A stretch of DNA of 55,985 nucleotides from Spirochaetaceae bacterium. GTDB taxonomy: Bacteria; Spirochaetota; Spirochaetia; CADAEX01. The stretch is from NCBI GenBank assembly GCA_009780675.1, contig WQZP01000015.1, forward strand, positions 1-55,985, in the 5' to 3' direction. Under the pieces are notes generated by a model, which made no database searches, was not told the DNA's origin, and saw only the letters and a list, made by a program, of their open reading frames with translations. This document shows positions 1 through 6,872 of this stretch, in pieces. Positions within the stretch are counted from its first letter, which is position 1; every line of letters starts with the position of its first letter. Made by a program: the position numbers and the translations under genes.

Positions 1-459
1 ATATAAAAATTCATAGAAATTCATGGGGTAAAGGGTTAAAAACTCCACCTTGCCAACAGGGAAAGAAGTTCCTCTTTTCATGGCAACACCAAGCAAAGAA
101 CCTGCTGAAACAATATGATATTCCGGCGCGTCTTCATGAAAATATTTGAGGCTTGTAACAGCATTACCGCATTCCTGAATTTCGTCAAATATAATAAGAG
201 TTTCGTGCGGCTTAATTGCTTTTCCGCGAGCAAGCCCCAAGTCTTTAATAATTCTTTTTGAGTCCAGGTCTTGCTGAAAAAACTCTTTGAGTTTAGCGTT
301 CTTGTCAAAACGATAATGGACATAGTCGGTATAATATCGTTTTGCAAATTCTACTGCCAAAAAGGTCTTACCGCATTGCCTTACTCCCTGTATGACAAGA
401 GGTTTTTTTTGGGGATTATCTTTCCAGGCTATTAAATCCTGCATTAATACTCTTTCCAT
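1..459 (-). CDS. AAA family ATPase of the AAA_14/DUF4143 type, N-terminal part
   Basis: Translation from the ATG at 459 stays open to the window edge (153 codons), so the 3' part is missing. A Walker A motif GVRQCGKT lies at about residues 25-32 and a Walker B motif LIIFDEIQE at about 95-103, followed by SAGSLLGVA. This order is typical of the AAA_14 plus DUF4143 ATPases, which are common, often mobile or toxin-like accessory proteins of unclear function. A consensus promoter lies just upstream on the same strand. The family assignment rests on motifs; the diagnostic C-terminal DUF4143 domain is outside the window. Confidence 0.8.
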   Translation of the reverse strand, partial: MERVLMQDLIAWKDNPQKKPLVIQGVRQCGKTFLAVEFAKRYYTDYVHYRFDKNAKLKEFFQQDLDSKRIIKDLGLARGKAIKPHETLIIFDEIQECGNAVTSLKYFHEDAPEYHIVSAGSLLGVAMKRGTSFPVGKVEFLTLYPMNFYEFLY

Positions 460-480
460 GGTATATATCCTACTTCAGCT

Positions 481-508
481 ATTATAACATTATTATAAAT
501 ATTGTCAA
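481..508 (-). promoter_or_regulatory. sigma-70 promoter for the AAA ATPase
   Basis: On the minus strand TTGACA (503-508) and TATAAT (481-486) are both perfect and 16 bases apart. The expected start near 474 gives a leader of about 15 bases, with a weak AGGA before the ATG at 459. Confidence 0.7.
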
Positions 509-513
509 TAATT

Positions 514-577
514 AGCAAAATTACACTATAAATTTGTGTTTTTTTCAGCAAAATTATACTTTATTTGCGTTTTTTTA
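514..577. repeat. imperfect direct repeat, two copies of about 31 bp
   Basis: Two adjacent units both start AGCAAAATTA and end in TTTGYGTTTTTT (about 514-545 and 547-577). The rest of 580-738 holds a GC-richer patch with short inverted repeats (for example AGCGCA/TGCGCT near 588-612). I see no convincing gene in 460-738. Confidence 0.5.
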
Positions 578-738
578 TGAAGGTGTAGCGCAGGAGGGTC
601 TTGATGCGCTGGTTTCGGAGCGAAGAGGAGTGGAAGACCGCAGCAGCAGGTTAAGAGAAGATTTTTTGGATCTTTTTTGATTAGAAATACCCATACTGTT
701 TTCTTGACCAACTTGACCAAGTAAAATATGATAAAATT

Positions 739-945
739 ATGAAGACACTACAATCAGCAAAAGCTCACTTTTCCTCTGTATTAAAAGATGTAGAAGCTGG
801 AAATGAAATTGCCATCACATATGGCAAAAAGAAGCAGACTATTGCTGTTATAGTTCCCTATGAAAATATGAATCAAAGAACTGCTTTAGTACATTTAAAA
901 AGTAGACTGGATTGCTTCCACCTGTTTTCGCAGGTGTCGCAATAA
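739..945 (+). pseudogene. Phd/YefM-type antitoxin, C-terminus damaged
   Basis: The first ~46 residues follow the Phd/YefM antitoxin pattern: the start MKTLQSAKAHFSSVLKDV and then ITYGKKKQTIAVIVPYE. These antitoxins bind DNA and neutralise a RelE, Doc or similar toxin. After that the sequence stops resembling the family and runs into a palindromic repeat at about 909-964, so the toxin-binding tail appears replaced. No toxin gene follows and no good ribosome binding site is seen. It is probably a remnant; a short functional DNA-binding version cannot be ruled out. Confidence 0.5.
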
Positions 946-964
946 CATTGGGGCTGGCAATGAC
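909..964. repeat. REP-like palindromic element
   Basis: Nested inverted repeats ATTGC (911-915)/GCAAT (939-943) and ACCTG (920-924)/CAGGT (931-935) form a hairpin, followed by GGCTGGCAATGAC. The layout resembles the short dispersed palindromes often seen in draft genomes (ATTGC...GCAATGAC). It overlaps the end of the antitoxin remnant and the start of the next gene. Confidence 0.45.
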
Positions 965-1418
965 TAATGTCAACGTGAGTAGACGCATACTGGCTCTTTC
1001 CATACTCTGCCTGTTTATAACCTTTATCAGTTGCAGGTCTGCTGCAAGTAATGAAAGAGATATAATCACTATTAATGGAAACACACTTAATATTGAAATC
1101 GCAGAAACAGAAGAACAAAGAAGAGTAGGGCTTATGCATAGAAAAAGCCTGGATAGAAATAGCGGAATGCTTTTTGTTTTTGAAAGCGACAGGATACTCT
1201 CTTTTTGGATGAAAAATACCTATATCCCCCTTTCCATAGCATTTATAAGCTCTGATGGCACTATAAGAGAGATAAGAGATATGACCCCTCTTTCTCGTGA
1301 GTCTGTAGTTTCAAGAAATCATGTGCGGTATGCGCTTGAAGTCAACCAGGGTTATTTTGAAGAGAAAAATATTACAGTTGGAGACAGGGTAATTCTCCCT
1401 GAAAGATTCAGGAGATAA
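960..1418 (+). CDS. DUF192 family lipoprotein
   Basis: The product has a signal sequence with lipobox FISC near residue 25 and then a complete DUF192 (UPF0127) domain, seen in EQRRVGLMHRKSL, GMLFVFE, FWMKNTYIPLSIAFI and ALEVNQGYF. DUF192 proteins are small secreted or periplasmic proteins of unknown activity. The reading frame is open further upstream, but the codons before 960 lie in the palindromic repeat, so I chose the ATG at 960; a GTG at 976 is also possible. The gene converges with xseB, and the two stop codons are only one base apart. Confidence 0.8.
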   Translation: MTNVNVSRRILALSILCLFITFISCRSAASNERDIITINGNTLNIEIAETEEQRRVGLMHRKSLDRNSGMLFVFESDRILSFWMKNTYIPLSIAFISSDGTIREIRDMTPLSRESVVSRNHVRYALEVNQGYFEEKNITVGDRVILPERFRR

Positions 1419-1419
1419 A

Positions 1420-1653
1420 TCATTTGTCAAGTTCCGGAAAAAGTTCCAGGACAGGTTTTTCTTCTGGTGTATCTGGCTGGTTTACAAGTATTTCAACTTT
1501 TCTTTCCATTTTATCAAGTTCTTTTTGAAGGGTTTTTGCTATTTTGATTCCCTCTTCAAACATCTGCATTGATTTATCGATAGGAAGTCCTTCATCTTTC
1601 ATCTCTTCACTTATTGTTTCAAGCCTGTTCAGCTTTTCTTCAAAACTTTTCAT
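1420..1653 (-). CDS. xseB: exodeoxyribonuclease VII small subunit
   Basis: This 77-residue protein has the XseB pattern SFEEKLNRLETISEEM, then LPIDKSMQMFEEGIKIAKT. XseB helices bind the large subunit to form exonuclease VII, which degrades single-stranded DNA from both ends. It starts 51 bases after xseA on the same strand and has a good AAAGGAG site five bases before the ATG. Length and partner gene fit the family. Confidence 0.95.
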   Translation of the reverse strand: MKSFEEKLNRLETISEEMKDEGLPIDKSMQMFEEGIKIAKTLQKELDKMERKVEILVNQPDTPEEKPVLELFPELDK

Positions 1654-1704
1654 ATGTGCTCCTTTTATACCATCAAGCTTTAGCCTACAGCCGGAAAGCG
1701 CGAC

Positions 1705-2940
1705 TTATGTCATCTTATCGCATTCATTGTTATGGTTCTTTTTAGACATAACCTTAGCAATAAGGGTATCATTTAAAAACCTTAAAGAAATATCTTTTCC
1801 TTCTTTTGTTTCAAACGCGGACTTTATTTGCTTTCCATTTACGTTATCAAAAACAGCAGCATACCCTTTTTTTAGTATTTCGACTGGAGAAGCTGCATTT
1901 ATGTTACTTATCAAAAGGTCCAGGTTCAGTTTTGTTAGTTTAAGTTTATTATTTATAATTTTTTGAATATCATACCTGACATCATCAAGCCATTGCGAAA
2001 ACTGGTTTAAATTCTTTCTTAAGACCCTTTCAAGTTCCTGAGGCGATACGTTATCCAGTCTCAAAGAAAGCATTTCAAGTTTGCGGTCTATGGAATTCTT
2101 TAATGAATCGCTTAGCTCTGTAATTTCTTCCTCTATCCGGGATGATTCCATAGACACTATTTCTGCAGCAGCCGAAGGGGTAGGGGCTCTTAAATCCGCG
2201 GCAAAATCCGACAACGATACATCAACCTCATGACCAACTGCGGATATAACAGGAATTTCCGAATCATATATTGCTCTGACAACCTCTTCGGAAGAAAATG
2301 GCAAAAGATCTTCAAGCGAACCGCCGCCCCTGCCAACAATAATAACATCCCCAAAATTAAACATATTTGCGCGCCTTATTTGAGCAGCAATCATTGAAGC
2401 AGCCTCATTTCCCTGCACTAAAGCAGGAAGTATAGTGATGTTGATTTTGTTATTTCTTCTTTTTAAAACTTTTAAAATATCTTTTATTGCAGCGCCAGTA
2501 GAGGAGGTTACTACAGCTATTTTTCTTGGCATCAAAGGGAGTTTTTTCTTCCGGCTCTCGTCAAAAAGCCCTTCTGCAGCAAGCCTTTTTTTCCTTTTTT
2601 CAAGCTCTGCAAGGATTTCTCCTTCCCCTGCTTTTTCTATTGTATTGCATATTATCTGATAGCTTCCCCTTTGCGGATAAACAGACACATCGCCTGTAAC
2701 CCTGACAAGCTGACCATCAGAAGGGGTAAATGTAATATTTTTCGCAGCATTTTTAAAAAAAACAGCAGAGATAACAGCATTTCCATCTTTAAGGCTAAAG
2801 TAGTAGTGTCCAGAACTTGCAGCTTTAAAATTTGAAATTTCCCCTTCTACCTGGATCGAATAAAATTGCGACTCCAGCGTCTCTTTTATAAGGGCCGTAA
2901 GTTCTGATACTTTTAGATATCTGTTTTTTGAATCCGACAT
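1705..2940 (-). CDS. xseA: exodeoxyribonuclease VII large subunit
   Basis: The 411-residue protein begins with an OB-fold nucleic-acid binding domain (VSELTALIKETLES, IQVEGEISNFK), followed by the catalytic core with VVTSSTGAAIKDI, IIVGRGGGSLEDL and ISAVGHEVDVSLSDFAAD and the coiled-coil C-terminal half. With XseB it forms exonuclease VII. It starts 15 bases after the stop of the upstream receiver gene, so it may be co-transcribed with the kinase-receiver pair, which is an unusual neighbour. It is slightly shorter than the E. coli enzyme at the C-terminus, which is common. Confidence 0.95.
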   Translation of the reverse strand: MSDSKNRYLKVSELTALIKETLESQFYSIQVEGEISNFKAASSGHYYFSLKDGNAVISAVFFKNAAKNITFTPSDGQLVRVTGDVSVYPQRGSYQIICNTIEKAGEGEILAELEKRKKRLAAEGLFDESRKKKLPLMPRKIAVVTSSTGAAIKDILKVLKRRNNKINITILPALVQGNEAASMIAAQIRRANMFNFGDVIIVGRGGGSLEDLLPFSSEEVVRAIYDSEIPVISAVGHEVDVSLSDFAADLRAPTPSAAAEIVSMESSRIEEEITELSDSLKNSIDRKLEMLSLRLDNVSPQELERVLRKNLNQFSQWLDDVRYDIQKIINNKLKLTKLNLDLLISNINAASPVEILKKGYAAVFDNVNGKQIKSAFETKEGKDISLRFLNDTLIAKVMSKKNHNNECDKMT

Positions 2941-2955
2941 ATTTATGCGATTGTC

Positions 2956-3327
2956 TCAAGTTTGCAGATATGTATTGATTTTCGCATTAACAATGGATTT
3001 GTCAAATGGTTTGGCGATGAAATCCACAGCGCCGAGTGACAGCCCTTTTTCCTCATTCTTGGCATCAGTCAATCCAGTTATAAAAATAACAGGAATATTT
3101 TTTGTGGACTCGGATTCTTTCAGCTTGACAATAACATCAAACCCGCTAATATCCGGCATAATTATATCAAGCAGAATAAGGTCTGGTATGTGCTTTTTTG
3201 CTGCTTCTATCGCCGAAGCGCCGTCTATCGCTACGATGATATCATATTGCGGCTTTAAAAAATGCGCCAACGCCATAATATTCATTTTCTCATCATCAAC
3301 TATAAGTATTCTTTTATTACAGCTCAT
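2956..3327 (-). CDS. single-domain response regulator receiver
   Basis: The 123 residues form one REC domain: acidic pair D11-D12, phospho-acceptor D54 in LLDIIMPD, the VIFITGL strand and the lysine of AKPF near 107. There is no output domain, so it acts through protein contact or as a phosphorelay step. Its ATG overlaps the stop of the upstream hybrid kinase (ATGA), which implies translational coupling and pairing. The sequence around FITGL..EEKGL and AKPF matches the receivers of the two REC-first kinases and the diguanylate cyclase on the other strand, suggesting shared phosphodonors. Confidence 0.93.
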   Translation of the reverse strand: MSCNKRILIVDDEKMNIMALAHFLKPQYDIIVAIDGASAIEAAKKHIPDLILLDIIMPDISGFDVIVKLKESESTKNIPVIFITGLTDAKNEEKGLSLGAVDFIAKPFDKSIVNAKINTYLQT

Positions 3328-6300
3328 GCTTGTTCTCCATTTGCTTCTTCCTCAGCAATACGCTGCTTGATAACAGCAAGCGTCTCCTGAGCTTGCTTGA
3401 ACTTAAAGTTCTCCACTTGCTCTACCAATTGCTCTGTTCCTGGAATCATACTCAAATCCTTCACAAGATTCAAGCTGTCGAAGTTATCAGTTTCAAGGAG
3501 CGAGTCAAGGGTTTCAAGGAGCTTAAGGGCATTTTTCGTATCAAAGGATCCATTCGCAGCAGGTTTGTGAACTTTACCCACGTGATTATTCATTAAAGGT
3601 GTAAGTTCCTCTAACGCTAAGTTCAACACACTTTCGAGCTCGCTTATTTGCTCATTCAAAAACTGGACTTTACCTGTGGAAAGAGAGGCTTCAACTGTCT
3701 GAGCAGTCTGCGAAAGCTTAGTCATGCCAACTATCCCTGCAACACTTTTAAGCGTATGCGCCAATCTATGCGCGAGTTTTACATTTCCTGTCTCCAGTGC
3801 ATGGTTTATATCTTTGATGGTAGTTTGATTGCCTTTTACAAAGGTTGTTATCAACTCCATGCGTTGCTCTTCCTCTTCAAGGTCATACTCAGTGTCTTTT
3901 TTTATAGACAACATACTGACAGGTTTTAAAAACTTGAGCAAGCAAGACCATAAGTCATGCGCTACAAAGGGCTTTGGCAAGCACTCGCGCATACCAGACT
4001 CAATATACGTTTCTCTGTCAGTAGCCATAATGTTTGCAGTCAAAGCAACGATTGGTGTATTGCTACCTATTTCTATAAGCTTTTTTGCTGCCTCGAGTCC
4101 ATCCATTTCCGGCATATGGATATCCATGAATATCAGATCAAAAGGTTTTTCTCCATTTTCGAGCCGGCTTTTTACATAATCTACGCCGATACTGCCATTC
4201 CCGGCAATAACAGTTTTTAACCCTACCTTGGAGAGGTGGTCGCTTATGACCAACTGATTAAGGGCATTGTCCTCACAAACCAGAATCTCTCCGTCAAAAA
4301 TGGGTTTTTCATCAGTGTTTATCGCAGTGACTATAAGAGGGTGGTTTGCGTCTTTGGCTATTGTTTCGAATGTTATATCAAAATAGAACCTGCTGCCCAG
4401 GCCAGAAGCGCTTTCAACCATAAGCTCGCTGCCCATAAGTTCAACAAAATTTTTGGTAATTGTAAGGCCAAGTCCTGTTCCGCCATATTTACGCGTTGTA
4501 GTGTCGTCTGCCTGCGTAAACGGCTGGAATACCTTTTTGATCTGCTCAGGGCTCATCCCGATACCACTATCCTTGACCTCAAAGTGTATTGTAATGCTGT
4601 TTTCGGTGTTTCCAGAGATGGCGGACAAGAGTTTTACCATGCCGGTATTTGTAAACTTGATGGCATTGGAAAGTAAATTCAGCAGTATCTGACGCAATCT
4701 TGTTGGATCGCCAAGCAGCAGCCTGTTGACCGAAGGCTCGGCGTAGCAAAACAGCGTTAACCCTTTTTCCCGCGCCTTTGGAGAAGCTATTACGCGGCAA
4801 AGTTTGAAAACTTCGCTTACATCAAACGGAATCTTTTCCAGCTCCATTTTTCCAGCTTCTATTTTTGATACATCAAGAATATCATTGATAATGAGCAGAA
4901 GACTTTCAGCGCTTGCTTTGATTTTCGACAAGTAATTCCTGGTTTTTGGCGCTATATTATCATCAAGGGCAAGTTCGGAAAAGCCTATGATCCCATGCAT
5001 AGGGGTCCTTATTTCATGGCTCATGCTGGCAAGAAAAACAGACTTTGTGCGCGATGTTGCTTCTGCATGTTCCTTTTTTTGAGTCAGATTAAGCGCTTCG
5101 TGTTCTGCCTTGATCTTTTCTTCTGTAACTATTTTGAAATCTGTGATATCAACAGAATGTTGCAAATGCATTTTGGCACCGTCAATCCAGTCGATATAAC
5201 GGTCTGTGTTATGGTAGTAACGTTTTGTTGCAGTATTAAACTCCTCCCATTCGATAGGTGTGTCTGGATCCTTATCAAGTTGGATGCACGGACAGAAATC
5301 ACAAATATCATCATATCCATTCTGCAAAACCTTATAGCAATGTTGGCCAATAATATTATCTGTAATGTTGAAGCCCTTCTTCATTTGATCATTAATAAAG
5401 ACTATTTCGCCGGTTTTTGGAACAGAAACATAAACAAACGCATTAATACCATTTAATATATTATGGAGAATGTGGAGTGTTTGCTCAGACTTTTCCATAT
5501 GCGTCCAGATACGTCCAACCATGAAGTTTACTGTATCTTTTAAGACAGCAAATTCATCCTGATAATTGCCTTCTATCCTGGTGGTGTAATCTCCATTGGC
5601 TATTTTATTGGCACTTTCCTTAAACTCATCTAATGGCTTCATTACTTTGCCTATCAGATAGTACAAGAATATAGCAATCAAGATCACAACAGCTGCGCTG
5701 AGCGTTATTACAAAGATCAATAACCGGGTTCCGCTGGCGTTTATCTCTCTGACAGGAGCTGCAACAGAAATATAAAAGCGGCTGTTGATCTGGGGGATAT
5801 ATATTGTATTGATCGCTATCAAGGTTTTATCATTGTTAAGGATGGATCGGGCATTAAAAACTATTGATTTTTCTGCTTCTGACGGCAAAGAGTAAGTAAA
5901 GCCCAATTCTGCCCGCTTTTTGCCAATATCCTCGAATCTGGGGCTGTAAATTACCTGCTCTCTGTCATTTACAATGATCATATAGCCTGTTTCATATATT
6001 TCTTCTGCCTGGAGCTGCATAAAAATCTCCCCAAGAAGAATATCTGCAGTAATAGCCCCGATAAATTCATTATTCTGGCCACGTATAGGAAACACGATAT
6101 TAAACATTAGAGTGTCTACTCCGTCTATTTCAAATATAGTCGGATCTGTGTAGATAGGGGCGTTTAACTTTTTGGTATCAACATAGAGCGGCATGGTAAA
6201 CTCTATATCATTTTCCATAGCCTCTGGCTTGTAACCTGTTTCTCCGTTAAAACGAAAAAAATAAAATCCGATTCTCCCTGAAAGGGCAGTTCCATATGCT

Positions 6301-6680
6301 GTGCCAATGTATTCAGCGTCTCTGCCATCATACATATTAGGTTCAAAATAGATGCTGGAACTGTCTATGTTGTATCCGTCAAAAATATAAAACATCTTTC
6401 TTTGCATTGTTTCCCTGTCTAATATACCTTCGGAAATCTGAAATTCCAAAACTCTTGTAACAAAAGACAAGTAATCAACAGCATTATTGATTTTTCTTTC
6501 AAAATTGGCTGTATGTCTATTTACTATGCTTTGAAGTTCGGCTTTTGCCATGTCTTGTTGTGAATTGAACAATGCAATAAAGAGAATAGAGCATATTGTA
6601 ATAAAGCTTACCACTACCGGGATTATTATATAAATTGTCGTTCTTGCTTTTATGCCCGAAAATGGTTTCAGTATTTTCAT
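3324..6680 (-). CDS. membrane hybrid sensor histidine kinase (dCache-HAMP-PAS-HisKA-HATPase-REC-HPT)
   Basis: I start at the ATG at 6680, which has AAGGAG nine bases upstream; an earlier in-frame ATG at 6704 lacks one. The protein (about 1118 aa) has a TM helix at about 16-38, a periplasmic double Cache region to about 310, a second TM at about 318-340, HAMP, a PAS-like segment with cysteines, HisKA with phospho-His H555 in MSHEIRTPM, HATPase, REC with D853 in FMDIHMPEMDG, and HPT with H975 in RLAHTLKS. A further helical tail follows the HPT domain. It can run a complete internal His-Asp-His relay and is coupled to the receiver at 2956-3327. The ligand is unknown. Confidence 0.93.
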   Translation of the reverse strand: MKILKPFSGIKARTTIYIIIPVVVSFITICSILFIALFNSQQDMAKAELQSIVNRHTANFERKINNAVDYLSFVTRVLEFQISEGILDRETMQRKMFYIFDGYNIDSSSIYFEPNMYDGRDAEYIGTAYGTALSGRIGFYFFRFNGETGYKPEAMENDIEFTMPLYVDTKKLNAPIYTDPTIFEIDGVDTLMFNIVFPIRGQNNEFIGAITADILLGEIFMQLQAEEIYETGYMIIVNDREQVIYSPRFEDIGKKRAELGFTYSLPSEAEKSIVFNARSILNNDKTLIAINTIYIPQINSRFYISVAAPVREINASGTRLLIFVITLSAAVVILIAIFLYYLIGKVMKPLDEFKESANKIANGDYTTRIEGNYQDEFAVLKDTVNFMVGRIWTHMEKSEQTLHILHNILNGINAFVYVSVPKTGEIVFINDQMKKGFNITDNIIGQHCYKVLQNGYDDICDFCPCIQLDKDPDTPIEWEEFNTATKRYYHNTDRYIDWIDGAKMHLQHSVDITDFKIVTEEKIKAEHEALNLTQKKEHAEATSRTKSVFLASMSHEIRTPMHGIIGFSELALDDNIAPKTRNYLSKIKASAESLLLIINDILDVSKIEAGKMELEKIPFDVSEVFKLCRVIASPKAREKGLTLFCYAEPSVNRLLLGDPTRLRQILLNLLSNAIKFTNTGMVKLLSAISGNTENSITIHFEVKDSGIGMSPEQIKKVFQPFTQADDTTTRKYGGTGLGLTITKNFVELMGSELMVESASGLGSRFYFDITFETIAKDANHPLIVTAINTDEKPIFDGEILVCEDNALNQLVISDHLSKVGLKTVIAGNGSIGVDYVKSRLENGEKPFDLIFMDIHMPEMDGLEAAKKLIEIGSNTPIVALTANIMATDRETYIESGMRECLPKPFVAHDLWSCLLKFLKPVSMLSIKKDTEYDLEEEEQRMELITTFVKGNQTTIKDINHALETGNVKLAHRLAHTLKSVAGIVGMTKLSQTAQTVEASLSTGKVQFLNEQISELESVLNLALEELTPLMNNHVGKVHKPAANGSFDTKNALKLLETLDSLLETDNFDSLNLVKDLSMIPGTEQLVEQVENFKFKQAQETLAVIKQRIAEEEANGEQA

Positions 6681-6829
6681 TAGCTTGCGCTCCTTGCACC
6701 GCAATAATATTTTTGTCTTAGCATTTTAATTTGGTGCAAATTATGGCAACAATTTAATATGTATATATATTTCAATAGTAATATTTGATTAGCAAAAAAT
6801 CAACCTTTTGCTGCTTTGTCTAGATGATT

Positions 6830-6858
6830 TTGACAGATATTCCTGATTATGTTATACT
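6830..6858 (+). promoter_or_regulatory. consensus sigma-70 promoter ahead of the kinase island
   Basis: TTGACA (6830-6835) and TATACT (6853-6858) are separated by exactly 17 bases. The predicted start at about 6865 lies only about eight bases before the ATG at 6873, so the mRNA would be almost leaderless. The rest of 6681-6829 is AT-rich and must also serve the divergent kinase operon, for which no clear -35/-10 is visible. A GGTGCAA/TTGCACC inverted pair sits at 6694-6700 and 6733-6739. Confidence 0.7.
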
Positions 6859-6872
6859 GATATTTGAGCATT

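Noticed and set aside
526-720. Minus-strand open frame of 64 codons
   Set aside because: No ribosome site, low-complexity composition, crosses the direct repeat; no family resemblance.
848-1139. Minus-strand frames opposite the DUF192 gene
   Set aside because: Shadows of a recognised coding region; no family resemblance.
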